Positions 1-8,440 of a stretch of 27,571 nt of DNA are shown here, piece after piece. The translations under genes and the position numbers were made by a program. The notes beneath the pieces were generated by a model that was given only the letters and a program-made list of their open reading frames with translations, did not search any database and was not told the origin of the DNA. This DNA comes from SLLG01 sp964403935 (GTDB taxonomy: Bacteria > Verrucomicrobiota > Verrucomicrobiia > Opitutales > Oceanipulchritudinaceae), in contig CAYOIB010000035.1 of NCBI GenBank assembly GCA_964403935.1, forward strand, positions 1 through 27,571, given 5' to 3'. How positions within the stretch are numbered: the stretch's first letter is position 1; each line of letters starts with the position of its first letter.

Positions 1-207
1 CGAATTTCCGTTCTCATAAACTGGATTCATGGCTACTTCACCTACCGCAGAGGCGCGCGGATTATAACAGGAATCGACAACCTCAATCTCCGACGAGAAC
101 TTATCAAAAGCACCGAATCGGAAGGTAAGCCCGTTTTGAAAGGCACCCCTGAGCCGGCCGCCCCCTCAACTCCCGAGACACCACCGAATCCTCCACCTCC
201 CGCATGA
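1..207 (+). CDS. ndh: Type II NADH dehydrogenase (NDH-2), C-terminal fragment
   Basis: This is the 3' end of a gene that begins before the window; it is open from base 1 in frame 1 to a TGA at 205-207. The visible 68 residues start with the stretch VLINWIHGYFTYRRGARIITG. That closely matches my memory of the conserved C-terminal membrane-binding helix of type II NADH:quinone oxidoreductases (family pattern VLINWxWxYxTYxRGARLI). NDH-2 is a single-subunit flavoprotein on the cytoplasmic face of the inner membrane that passes electrons from NADH to quinone without pumping protons. After the helix comes a tail of about 40 residues ending in a proline- and threonine-rich run, longer than in the enzymes I know. 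The stop overlaps the glpK start (ATGA, 204-207), so the two genes are probably translationally coupled. The catalytic FAD and NADH domains lie outside the window, so the call rests on the C-terminal signature only. Confidence 0.75.
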   Translation, partial: RISVLINWIHGYFTYRRGARIITGIDNLNLRRELIKSTESEGKPVLKGTPEPAAPSTPETPPNPPPPA

Positions 208-1709
208 GCAAACCGGCCTTTATTCTCGCGCTCGACCAAGGCACGACCAGTTCACGTGCCATCATCGTTGACCGATCCAGTCGAATCGTCGCCACCGCGC
301 AGGAAGAATTCCGGCAGATCTATCCTCAACCCGGCTGGGTCGAACACGACCCCTTCGACATCTGGTCCAGCCAGAGTGCCACAGCGGCAAGCGCCCTCGC
401 AAAGGCAAACCTTTCAAGTCAGGACATTGCTGCACTCGGCCTGACCAATCAGCGCGAAACCACCTTGGTTTGGGAGCGTGAGACCGGGAAGCCCATCTAC
501 AACGCCATTGTCTGGCAAGACCGGCGCACTGCGGAATATTGCCAAAGACTCAGGGACAATGGTATCGAAGCAATGGTCTCGGAAAAGACTGGATTGAGAA
601 TCGATCCTTATTTCTCAGCTACCAAGCTTCGCTGGATTCTCGACAATGTCCCCGGAGCCAAGCGCAAAGCTTCTGACGGGAAGCTGGTCTTTGGAACAGT
701 CGACACCTGGCTGGTCTGGCAACTGACTCATGGTGCCGTCCATGTCACCGATGCAACAAATGCCTCACGAACGCTGCTCTTCAACCTAAAGACCGGTGAC
801 TGGGACGATGAGCTTCTGGAGCTATTCGGTGTGCCGCGCCAGATGCTCCCGGCCGTCCACTCCTGCTCCGAAATCTACGGGCATGTGGCGAATGGCCTCC
901 ACCCTGCAGGCGCACCCATCGCGGGCATCGCAGGCGACCAGCAAGCCGCCCTTTTCGGGCAGGCCTGCTTCAGGCCAGGAATGGCCAAGAACACCTATGG
1001 CACCGGATGCTTCCTCCTCATGAACACCGGCACTGAGGCTGTCTCCTCCACCAACAACCTCCTGACAACTCTCGCCTGGCGCGTGGGGGATGAAACACAA
1101 TATGCACTGGAAGGATCGGTCTTCATCGGCGGTGCCATCATCCAATGGTTGAGGGATGAACTCAGAATGGTGTCCAGTGCCGAGGAACTGGACACACTCG
1201 CTGCCTCCGTCCCGGACGCGGGCGGCTTGTTTCTTATCCCCGCATTCTCAGGTCTGGGCGCGCCGCACTGGGATCCCTATGCACGCGGCCTTGCTATCGG
1301 CATTACACGCGGGACAAACCGCGCTCATTTCTGCCGCGCCGCCCTCGAATCAATCGCCTTCCAGACAGCAGACCTGATCGCCTGCATGGAAAAAGACAGC
1401 GGCCTGCAATTGCAAGAGCTTCGGGTGGATGGCGGTGCCTCCAGAAGCGAACCTCTCCTTCAGTTCCAGGCCGACCTCTTGGGAACATCCGTCGTCCGCC
1501 CGACCACCACGGAAACAACGGCGCTCGGGGCTGCCTACCATGCAGGTCTGGCTGCAGGCTATTGGAATGGCCGCCAAGACATCACCGACAACTGGTCGAT
1601 CGATACCAGATTCTCACCCACCAAAAACCCGAAGGAAATGGCGGTCCTTCGGACAGGCTGGGATCGCGCGCTCAGCCGGTCCAAGGAATGGGAATTGGCT
1701 GGTTCATAG
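204..1709 (+). CDS. glpK: Glycerol kinase
   Basis: A complete 501-residue glycerol kinase of normal family length. It phosphorylates glycerol with ATP to sn-glycerol 3-phosphate in the cytoplasm, committing glycerol to glycolysis or lipid synthesis. FGGY-family signatures run in order: the phosphate-1 loop DQGTTSSR at residues 11-18, GWVEHDP near residue 46, GLTNQRET near 80, NAIVWQDRRT near 100, GTVDTWLVWQ near 165, the substrate and ATP region GDQQAALFGQ near 245, NTYGTGCF near 265, and VDGGAS near 411. The ATG at 204 overlaps the upstream ndh-like stop by 4 bp, which fixes the start. Linkage to NDH-2 fits a unit that oxidises NADH formed during glycerol catabolism. No glycerol facilitator or glycerol-3-phosphate dehydrogenase is visible. 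The gene is convergent with copA, separated by 24 bp. The fold is certain; the substrate glycerol is very likely. Confidence 0.97.
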   Translation: MSKPAFILALDQGTTSSRAIIVDRSSRIVATAQEEFRQIYPQPGWVEHDPFDIWSSQSATAASALAKANLSSQDIAALGLTNQRETTLVWERETGKPIYNAIVWQDRRTAEYCQRLRDNGIEAMVSEKTGLRIDPYFSATKLRWILDNVPGAKRKASDGKLVFGTVDTWLVWQLTHGAVHVTDATNASRTLLFNLKTGDWDDELLELFGVPRQMLPAVHSCSEIYGHVANGLHPAGAPIAGIAGDQQAALFGQACFRPGMAKNTYGTGCFLLMNTGTEAVSSTNNLLTTLAWRVGDETQYALEGSVFIGGAIIQWLRDELRMVSSAEELDTLAASVPDAGGLFLIPAFSGLGAPHWDPYARGLAIGITRGTNRAHFCRAALESIAFQTADLIACMEKDSGLQLQELRVDGGASRSEPLLQFQADLLGTSVVRPTTTETTALGAAYHAGLAAGYWNGRQDITDNWSIDTRFSPTKNPKEMAVLRTGWDRALSRSKEWELAGS

Positions 1710-1711
1710 AC

Positions 1712-1734
1712 GGCCGCCCTTACCTGCCCCGGCC
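1712..1734. terminator. Possible weak bidirectional terminator between glpK and copA
   Basis: An inverted repeat GGCCG (1712-1716) and CGGCC (1730-1734) flanks a 13-nt loop in the 24-bp space between the convergent ends of glpK and copA. The stem is only 5 bp, all G-C. On the + strand it is followed by TATAATTTA, which is AT-rich but not a real T-run. The position suits a shared terminator, but the structure is weak. Confidence 0.3.
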
Positions 1735-4064
1735 TATAATTTAGCCCGCCGAAGACGGAGCGCGTTGGCGATGACCGACACAGAACTGAAGGCCATTGCT
1801 GCCCCGGCGATCATCGGACTCAACAGCAATCCAAAGAATGGGTACAAGACGCCGGCCGCGACAGGAATGCCTAGCCCGTTGTAGATAAAAGCGAAGAAAA
1901 GGTTCTGCCGGATATTCCGAAGGGTCGCATGACTTAGCTTGAAGGCCCGCGCGATACCGCGCAGATCTCCGTGAACCAGCGTAACGCCCGCGCTTTCCAT
2001 TGCGACATCGGTTCCCGTTCCCATCGCGATCCCAATATCCGCCGCCGCCAAAGCCGGTGCATCATTGATACCGTCGCCCGCCATCGCCACCTGGATACCT
2101 TCAGCCTTTAATTCCCGCACCAGATTGTATTTATCTTCTGGTGACATCTCCGCGTGAAAGGCTCCGATCCCCAACTCTGCCGCAACCGCTTCAGCCGTCG
2201 CCGCGTTGTCACCCGTGGCCATGATGACCGTGATGCCACGCTCGCGAAGCTGCTTGAGCCCATCCTTTGAGCTTTCACGAATGGGATCGGCAATCGACAT
2301 CAAGCCGAGCAACGTTGTGTCCCGAGCTATCCAGATAACCGTTTGCGCCTGCCGCTGCAGATTCTCCGCCTTTGCCCCCAAGGCTGGGGAAACCTTCGCC
2401 CCCTTCGATTCCACGAGAGTGCGTTTTCCCACAACAATGGTGTGCGATCCAACCCGGGCAGAAACCCCTTCGCCCGTGATGCTTTCAAAGCTCTGAGCGG
2501 CTTCCAGTTCGATTCCCTCGGAACGGGCGTGGTCGGTGACAGCCCGCGCCAACGGGTGCTCCGAAGGATTCTCGGCAGCGGCGGCAAACCGGATCAGTTC
2601 GCTTTCGTGGCCCCCTTCCGCCGGCACCACCTCAATAACCTTGGGTCGGCCTTCCGTAAGGGTCCCCGTCTTGTCGACGACCAGGTGAGTGATCTTCTCC
2701 GCTCGCTCGAGGACATCCGCATTCTTCACCAGAATCCCCTGCTGCGCTCCGCGGCCAACCCCGACCATGACTGACATCGGGGTTGCAAGGCCCAGCGCAC
2801 AAGGGCAGGCAATGATCAGCACAGCCACCGCATTCACCAACCCAAACGCAAAGGCGGGCTCCGGCCCAACCCGGGCCCACACCAGAAATGTCGCCACCGC
2901 GGCAAGGACAACACAGGGCACAAACCAGTTGGATACCTTGTCCACCATCGCCTGAATAGGTGCCCGGGATCGCTGAGCCTCAGCCACCATGCGAACGATC
3001 TGCGCGAGCATCGTTTCCTCGCCCACGGCTCGCGCCTCCATGATAAAACTCCCGGTCTGATTGACGGTTGCACCCATAACCGTGTCGCCTTCGTGGCGTT
3101 CCACCGGAATGGATTCCCCCGTCAGCATCGACTCATCAACGTGGCTCCTTCCCTCAAGAATAATGCCATCGAGCGGGACTTTTTCACCAGGCCTCACCCG
3201 GAGCCGATCGCCTTTTCCCAGCACCTCCAGGGGCACCTCTTCTTCCGTCCCATCGAGCTTGAGCCGATGCGCTGTCTTAGCGGAAAGCCCCAGGAGTTCT
3301 TTAATCGCCTGGCCGGTCTGCAAGCGTGCCCGCGCCTCAATCCACTGCCCCAGCAAAACCAGGGTGATGATAAAGGCAGCGGCTTCAAAATAGAGCCCAG
3401 GAACCCCCTTGTGCTGAAGCCCTTCAGGAAAGATTTCGGGCGCGACCACCGCAACCATGCTGAATCCGTAAGCCGCACCGACACCGAGCATGATCAGCGT
3501 AAACATGTTCGGGCTTCGGTGAATGACGGAGCGCCACCCCCGGACAAAAAACGGCCAACCGCCCCACAGCACAACTGGCGTGGCGAAGAGCAGCTCAAGC
3601 CACGCCCGCACCTGTTCAGGAATGAAAGACAAGTCCACCCCCGGAATCATTGAGTGCATGGCAAGGATCACGACAGGAACGGTCAGTACCGCCGACCCCC
3701 AGAAACGGCGCTTTAATGCCAGAATCTCCGCCGCCTCTTCCGCATCATCCGACACCCCCGATTTCAGTTCCAAAGCCATCCCGCACTTTGGACACGCCCC
3801 AGGATGGTCCTGCTCCACCTCTGGATGCATCGGACACATCCACCGCTTCGGTTCACGGAACGAAGGGCTGCGCTCAAGACGCATGCCACACTTCGAGCAA
3901 TCTCCCGCTGTGTCGGACGCCTCACCAGGACACATCGGACAATAATAGCGTTTTTCGGCGGCCTCGGCGATCGCAGGGTCCACCGGATGGCCCGATCCAC
4001 AACAAGGCTTCCGAACCTGATGTTCACCACAATCGTGCTCGTTTCCCTTTGATCCCTCCTTCAT
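1734..4064 (-). CDS. copA: Copper-exporting P1B-1-type ATPase with tandem heavy-metal-binding domains
   Basis: A 776-residue ATPase that exports monovalent copper (possibly silver) from the cytoplasm across the inner membrane. P-type landmarks are TGES at residues 315-318, the metal-binding CPC in TM6 at 420-422, DKTGT with phosphorylated Asp464, the SEHPL histidine motif, and GDGIND. The last two helices carry YNGLGIP and MAFSS, which fit the YN(x4)P and MxxSS signatures of the copper subgroup P1B-1. The N-terminus has no classical MxCxxC HMA domain. It has a Cys/His-rich head (Cys12, Cys21, Cys22, His10, 15 and 26) and then two HMBD (YHS-like) modules, CPMC...CSKCGM at about 42-61 and CPMHP...CPKCGM at about 77-96. 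The ATG at 4064 overlaps the csoR stop (ATGA) and has AAGGAG about 10 nt upstream, so the two are coupled. Regulation by CsoR is therefore likely. CopB is excluded by CPC instead of CPH. Confidence 0.95.
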   Translation of the reverse strand: MKEGSKGNEHDCGEHQVRKPCCGSGHPVDPAIAEAAEKRYYCPMCPGEASDTAGDCSKCGMRLERSPSFREPKRWMCPMHPEVEQDHPGACPKCGMALELKSGVSDDAEEAAEILALKRRFWGSAVLTVPVVILAMHSMIPGVDLSFIPEQVRAWLELLFATPVVLWGGWPFFVRGWRSVIHRSPNMFTLIMLGVGAAYGFSMVAVVAPEIFPEGLQHKGVPGLYFEAAAFIITLVLLGQWIEARARLQTGQAIKELLGLSAKTAHRLKLDGTEEEVPLEVLGKGDRLRVRPGEKVPLDGIILEGRSHVDESMLTGESIPVERHEGDTVMGATVNQTGSFIMEARAVGEETMLAQIVRMVAEAQRSRAPIQAMVDKVSNWFVPCVVLAAVATFLVWARVGPEPAFAFGLVNAVAVLIIACPCALGLATPMSVMVGVGRGAQQGILVKNADVLERAEKITHLVVDKTGTLTEGRPKVIEVVPAEGGHESELIRFAAAAENPSEHPLARAVTDHARSEGIELEAAQSFESITGEGVSARVGSHTIVVGKRTLVESKGAKVSPALGAKAENLQRQAQTVIWIARDTTLLGLMSIADPIRESSKDGLKQLRERGITVIMATGDNAATAEAVAAELGIGAFHAEMSPEDKYNLVRELKAEGIQVAMAGDGINDAPALAAADIGIAMGTGTDVAMESAGVTLVHGDLRGIARAFKLSHATLRNIRQNLFFAFIYNGLGIPVAAGVLYPFFGLLLSPMIAGAAMAFSSVSVIANALRLRRAKL

Positions 4065-4339
4065 AGCAAAAATCTCCTTTTATAGAGCTCTACCAATTCC
4101 TCGAGCTTTTCACCCGCCCCTTCGCCTGCCGCCACCGCATTAGCCACACAATGACGCACGTGATCCTCCAGAAGCTTCGCCTCCAGCCCACGCAGCGCGG
4201 CATGGACGGCTGAAATTGTATTCAAAATATCAGGACAATATCGATCCTCATCGAGCATCCGCCCAATTCCGCTCACCTGCCCTTCGATGCGCCGCACCCG
4301 CACACGCAAAGCATCCTTCTCTGAACGTTCCCGCTTCAT
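4061..4339 (-). CDS. csoR: CsoR-type copper-sensing repressor
   Basis: A 92-residue all-helical repressor of the CsoR/RcnR (DUF156) family, normal length. The copper-ligand set of true CsoR proteins is intact: Cys35 in RYCPDIL, then His60 and Cys64 in DHVRHC (the C-H-C triad). This separates it from RcnR (Ni/Co, N-terminal His) and FrmR. The family binds GC-rich operators as a tetramer and releases DNA when Cu(I) is bound. A signature typical of the family, VRRIEGQVSGIGRML, lies at residues 14-28. The gene is directly upstream of copA with a 4-bp ATGA overlap, so it most likely autoregulates a csoR-copA unit. The start ATG at 4339 has no strong Shine-Dalgarno; GGAG lies about 20 nt away. A G-tract operator candidate sits just upstream at 4348-4366. 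Metal identity (copper) is inferred from the ligand triad and the copA neighbour. Confidence 0.93.
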   Translation of the reverse strand: MKRERSEKDALRVRVRRIEGQVSGIGRMLDEDRYCPDILNTISAVHAALRGLEAKLLEDHVRHCVANAVAAGEGAGEKLEELVELYKRRFLL

Positions 4340-4347
4340 TCCCGCAC

Positions 4348-4366
4348 GATACCCCCCACTCCTATA
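4348..4366 (-). promoter_or_regulatory. Candidate CsoR operator upstream of csoR
   Basis: Between cusA and csoR, 9 bp before the csoR start, lies a run of six C on the + strand (G on the coding strand, 4352-4357) flanked by ATA (4349-4351) and TAT (4363-4365). A G/C tract bracketed by short AT-rich inverted ends is the general shape of CsoR/RcnR family operators. The match is to the general shape, not to an exact consensus. I could not place a convincing -10/-35 pair around it. Confidence 0.4.
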
Positions 4367-4401
4367 AAAACAAGCAATTAAAATGCCATGGAGCGAGGGA
4401 G

Positions 4402-4426
4402 CCTGTCCCTGCGTTATTTGGACAGG
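4402..4426. repeat. 7-bp inverted repeat just downstream of cusA
   Basis: CCTGTCC (4402-4408) and GGACAGG (4420-4426) form a perfect 7-bp stem with an 11-nt loop, 6 bp beyond the cusA stop codon. It may end the cus transcript before the csoR-copA unit, or be a regulator site. No T-run follows on the - strand, so an intrinsic terminator is not well supported. Confidence 0.4.
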
Positions 4427-4432
4427 AGCTGT

Positions 4433-7400
4433 TTAGCGTAGTTTCTGTTCCTCGATCCAGGCGTAGAGGACGGGGATGGAGAAGAGGGAAAGAAGGACGA
4501 AAAACATCCCGCCTATGCTCGGCAGCGCCATGGGAATCATGATATCGGCACCACGTCCGGTGGCTGTAAGAACAGGCAGCAAGGCGAGAACTGTTGTTGC
4601 GGTCGTCATAAGACAGGGGCGAACCCGACGCAAACTCCCTTGAACGACGGCATCGCGCACCTCCGCAAGCGTGTCTGGCCTGTTTCGGCGAAAGCTTTGA
4701 TTGAGATAAGTCGCCATGATGACCCCGTCATCGACCGCGATTCCAAATAGAGCGAGAAAGCCCACCCAAACCGCCACACTGAGATTGATTGCCTGGAGCT
4801 GAAAGAGGTCGCGCATATTCACCCCAAACAAAGGAAAATCCAGAAACCAAGGCTGACTGTACAAATAGAGCATCGTAAAGCCCCCTCCGGTAGCGACAAG
4901 AATGCTGCTACAGACAATCAAGGTGATGGAGACAGATCTAAATTGAAAATATAATATCATGAATATTAAAGCGAGCGCCACTGGCAGGATCACTGCAAGT
5001 GTCTGCTCGGCGTGTTGCTGATGCTCATACGTGCCCGCAAAGCGCCAGCTCACCCCAGCAGGCACTGCCAGCTCACCCGAATCGATTCTCGCACTTAGAT
5101 AAGCTTCGGCAGCCTCAACCACCTCGACTTCGGAAAAGCCCTCCCTGCCCCCAAACGTAATATAGGCCACAAGAAATGTATCTTCGCTCTGAATCATCTG
5201 GGGACCGCGGACGTAGTTGACCTGGGCCACCTCCCGCAGCGGAAGGCTTCCCCCTCCGGGAATATCGATCAATGTCGCTTCGATAGCTTCCATCGTGTTA
5301 CGTTCCTCCCGAGGATAGCGCACCCGGATCGGGTACCGCTCCCGTCCCTCAATGGTCGTGCCCACGACCTGACCACCGATAGCCGTCGAAAGGACCTCCT
5401 GCACATCGGCGACATTCAGGCCAAAGCGCGAGAGAGCGACTCGGTCCAGCTCCACCTCAAGATAAGGCTTACCGACAACGCGGTCTGCATTCACGGTATC
5501 CGAAGCGACTTGCGGCACTTCCCGAAGAAGACCTTCCAGCTCCACCGCCATCCGATCCAATGTCTCCAGATTTGGTCCCCGCAGCTTGAGGCCCATTGGG
5601 GCGCGCATTCCCGTTTGGAGCATCACCAGGCGAGTTTCAATCGGCTGAAGTTTAGGGGCTGATGTCGTGCCGGGAATATGAGCCGCCTTTGCAATCTCAT
5701 CCCAGATATCCTGCGGCGTCCGGATTGAATCCCGCCACTGCCGAAAGGGTCGGCCAGTGGGATCCGGTATCAGCTCGCCCAGGGCATTTCGTTCAAACGC
5801 CTGTTTATCCCTATTATAGAGAAAGTTTATGCGGCGTCCTTTGGCATCAGTAACATACTCGGACTTATAAAGAATAACGGTCTCGATCATGGAAACAGGA
5901 GCGGGATCCAAGGCTGTTTCCGCCCGTCCAATCTTCCCCACGACGGTATCCACTTCTGGAATACCGGCAATCGCCTGATCCTGATATTGCAGGACCTCCA
6001 AGGCTTCACCTATAGACGCATGAGGCATCATCGTGGGCATCCAAAGAAAAGCACCTTCATCCAATGCAGGCATGAACTCCCGGCCCAGGCCTGTGAACTC
6101 GTGGGAGGCCCAAACCCAGAAGCGCGAGTGCGTCACCCACGCTTCCTGACCTCCAACCGAGGAGACGGTAGCGGGCACAAAGCGAAATACCTTCCCAAAG
6201 CCAAGCCAGACAGTGGCCCCAAAAAGCGTCACACTGAGGGGCAACAAGAGAAATAGAACCTTGTGGCGGATTGCCCACTGAAGAACCGGCTCATAGACGC
6301 GTTCCAACAAGAAGACAGCGCTTAATAAGCTGCCCATCAACAACAGGACAAAAAGAAAGTTAAGAAACCGGCCGCGCTCGGGACCCAACGGTTCCCACAG
6401 CCCACTCAACAACCAGGTTACGGCAATGCTTGCGACAACTACGGGCAAATACCGAACGACGGAAGCCCTCCCGACATCACTGATGCGATCACGAAGTTCC
6501 GCTGGAAGCTTATTCCACCACCAAGGTTGTATCAGCCGCAGCAAGCTGACCAGCACCAGCAATAAGGCAATGGACCAAACCATAGCCCAACCCTCTTTCA
6601 GGCCCACCACGAAGAGGACAATGCCCACACATCCCAAACCGAACCACAGCAGCCGTCTGCTTTGCTGACTGTCCCAACGCCGAACGATCAGAACATGAAT
6701 CAGGCAGGGAAGAATCGTCAGAGAGATGACAACCGAGGCAAACAGGACAAATGTCTTGGTGTAGGCCAACGGCAGGAACATTTTCCCCTCCGCTCCCGTC
6801 ATCGTAAATACCGGCAAAAAACTGACAATTGTCGTGCTGATTGCCGTAAGAATAGCACCACCCACCTCACAGCTAGCTCGATAAACAAGGTTAAAGGCCG
6901 AGCCCTTTGATCGCCCTTTGCCTCCCTCCTCGCTTACCTGCAAATGCCGCAGGACATTCTCCGTCATGATGATGCCCATGTCGACAATGGTCCCAATAGC
7001 GATCGCGATACCAGCCAACGCCACCACATTGGCATCGACCCCAAAGATCCGCATCAAGATGAACGCGCTTAAAACCGAGAGGGGAAGCAATGAACTGATG
7101 ACAATGGCAGCCCTGAGGTGCAGAACCATGACAACAACCACAATGATCGTCACAAGGACCTGCTGCACCAACGCATCATTGAGCGTGCCAAGCGTTTCAT
7201 TGATCAATGTCGTCCGATCATAGAACGGAACGATCGATACCGTACTCAGAGTCAGCCATTCCGGCCATTGCTCCAAATCATGCTGCCGGAGCCACCCACG
7301 CCACGCCGCTTGCTCCAAGGTTCCATCGACCGCTGGGAGCGGAAGCCGCTGCGCCTCGGCAAAGGCATGGACCTCCCTGATATTTGTCTTCTCCCATTGC

Positions 7401-8440
7401 ACAAGCGCTTTGCTCGCCAAGCCGGGACTCAGCTCTTCAATGCGGTCGTGGACATTGCGCAGGGCTTCAAGCGGATTGAATCCCTGCCGCACCACAACGA
7501 CACCGCCCACGGCTTCCGCTCCCCCCAAGGTCAAGACCCCTCGCCTCTCGGCAGGACCGCGCGTCACTGTAGCGACATCCCGAATACGAATCGGCGTATT
7601 ATCCGGTGCCAGGCGAACGGTCGCCAATTCCAGGTCCTCCACTGTCTTAACAAGACCAAGACCACGGATCAGATACTCCACTCGGTTGATCTCGGTGGAC
7701 CGCGCCCCAACATCGAGATGACTCTTCCGCACCGCGTCCATAACCTGCCCCAGAGTAACACCATGAATACGAAGTTTCTCCGGATGCACATCGACTTGAT
7801 ACTCCGCCACATGCCCTCCGATCGAAGCAACTTCACTCACCCCCGCGGCTGACTGAAGCCCATAGCGCACATACCAGTCCTGAATGCTGCGCAGCTCCTG
7901 CAAATCCCACCCACCCGCGGGTTTCCCAGCCGGATCCTGTCCCTCAAGGGTGTACCAAAAGATCTGCCCCAACCCCGTCGCGTCTGGGCCCAAGACGGGC
8001 TGCGCTCCGTCAGGAATCGTCCCTGAAGGAAGACTGCTCAACCGTTCGAGAATACGGGATCTGGACCAGTAAAACTCAACATCCTCCTCAAAGATCACGA
8101 AGATCGATGAGAACCCGAACATTGAGGCGCTTCGTACCTCCCGCACACCGGGAACGCCAAGAAGAGCAACAGTTAAAGGATATGTCAGCTGATCCTCCAC
8201 ATCGCGGGGTGAGCGACCCGCCCATTCCGTAAAGACGATCTGCTGGTTCTCACCGAGATCCGGAATGGCATCGACCGGCACAGGAGAACGAGGCAATATT
8301 CCCGTGTCCCAATCAAAAGGAGCAACGGCAATACCCCACCCAAAAAGAACAAGCCCCAAGAGCACTGCCACCAACTTCTGCTCCAAAAAGAAGCGGATCA
8401 GCCGATCGACCAAAGACGGAGTGCCCTCTGATGACGTCAT
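4433..8440 (-). CDS. cusA: CusA/CzcA-type heavy-metal efflux RND permease (long form)
   Basis: A 1335-residue inner-membrane pump of the HME-RND family, about 280 residues longer than E. coli CusA. In complex with the adaptor and outer-membrane factor it drives metal ions from periplasm or cytoplasm to outside using proton flow. Support includes the N-terminal helix followed by PVDAIPDLGENQQIVFTEW, the TM4 proton-relay region GTIVDMGIIMTEN (Asp487, Glu494) and the second-half motif FGIAVDDGVIMATY. The extra length lies mainly at residues ~585-715, a hydrophobic block that looks like four or five additional membrane helices between the two RND halves, with smaller insertions near 350-400 and 870-930. 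The ATG at 8440 overlaps the adaptor stop (ATGA) and has a strong GGAGGCAGGAG site. Neighbours point to copper or silver as substrate, but Co/Ni/Zn cannot be excluded from the sequence alone. Confidence 0.95.
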   Translation of the reverse strand: MTSSEGTPSLVDRLIRFFLEQKLVAVLLGLVLFGWGIAVAPFDWDTGILPRSPVPVDAIPDLGENQQIVFTEWAGRSPRDVEDQLTYPLTVALLGVPGVREVRSASMFGFSSIFVIFEEDVEFYWSRSRILERLSSLPSGTIPDGAQPVLGPDATGLGQIFWYTLEGQDPAGKPAGGWDLQELRSIQDWYVRYGLQSAAGVSEVASIGGHVAEYQVDVHPEKLRIHGVTLGQVMDAVRKSHLDVGARSTEINRVEYLIRGLGLVKTVEDLELATVRLAPDNTPIRIRDVATVTRGPAERRGVLTLGGAEAVGGVVVVRQGFNPLEALRNVHDRIEELSPGLASKALVQWEKTNIREVHAFAEAQRLPLPAVDGTLEQAAWRGWLRQHDLEQWPEWLTLSTVSIVPFYDRTTLINETLGTLNDALVQQVLVTIIVVVVMVLHLRAAIVISSLLPLSVLSAFILMRIFGVDANVVALAGIAIAIGTIVDMGIIMTENVLRHLQVSEEGGKGRSKGSAFNLVYRASCEVGGAILTAISTTIVSFLPVFTMTGAEGKMFLPLAYTKTFVLFASVVISLTILPCLIHVLIVRRWDSQQSRRLLWFGLGCVGIVLFVVGLKEGWAMVWSIALLLVLVSLLRLIQPWWWNKLPAELRDRISDVGRASVVRYLPVVVASIAVTWLLSGLWEPLGPERGRFLNFLFVLLLMGSLLSAVFLLERVYEPVLQWAIRHKVLFLLLPLSVTLFGATVWLGFGKVFRFVPATVSSVGGQEAWVTHSRFWVWASHEFTGLGREFMPALDEGAFLWMPTMMPHASIGEALEVLQYQDQAIAGIPEVDTVVGKIGRAETALDPAPVSMIETVILYKSEYVTDAKGRRINFLYNRDKQAFERNALGELIPDPTGRPFRQWRDSIRTPQDIWDEIAKAAHIPGTTSAPKLQPIETRLVMLQTGMRAPMGLKLRGPNLETLDRMAVELEGLLREVPQVASDTVNADRVVGKPYLEVELDRVALSRFGLNVADVQEVLSTAIGGQVVGTTIEGRERYPIRVRYPREERNTMEAIEATLIDIPGGGSLPLREVAQVNYVRGPQMIQSEDTFLVAYITFGGREGFSEVEVVEAAEAYLSARIDSGELAVPAGVSWRFAGTYEHQQHAEQTLAVILPVALALIFMILYFQFRSVSITLIVCSSILVATGGGFTMLYLYSQPWFLDFPLFGVNMRDLFQLQAINLSVAVWVGFLALFGIAVDDGVIMATYLNQSFRRNRPDTLAEVRDAVVQGSLRRVRPCLMTTATTVLALLPVLTATGRGADIMIPMALPSIGGMFFVLLSLFSIPVLYAWIEEQKLR

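Noticed and set aside
7118..7852. A 244-residue open frame on the + strand inside cusA
   Set aside because: It is antisense to a strongly conserved RND coding region and has His/Arg/Pro-rich composition typical of a shadow frame.
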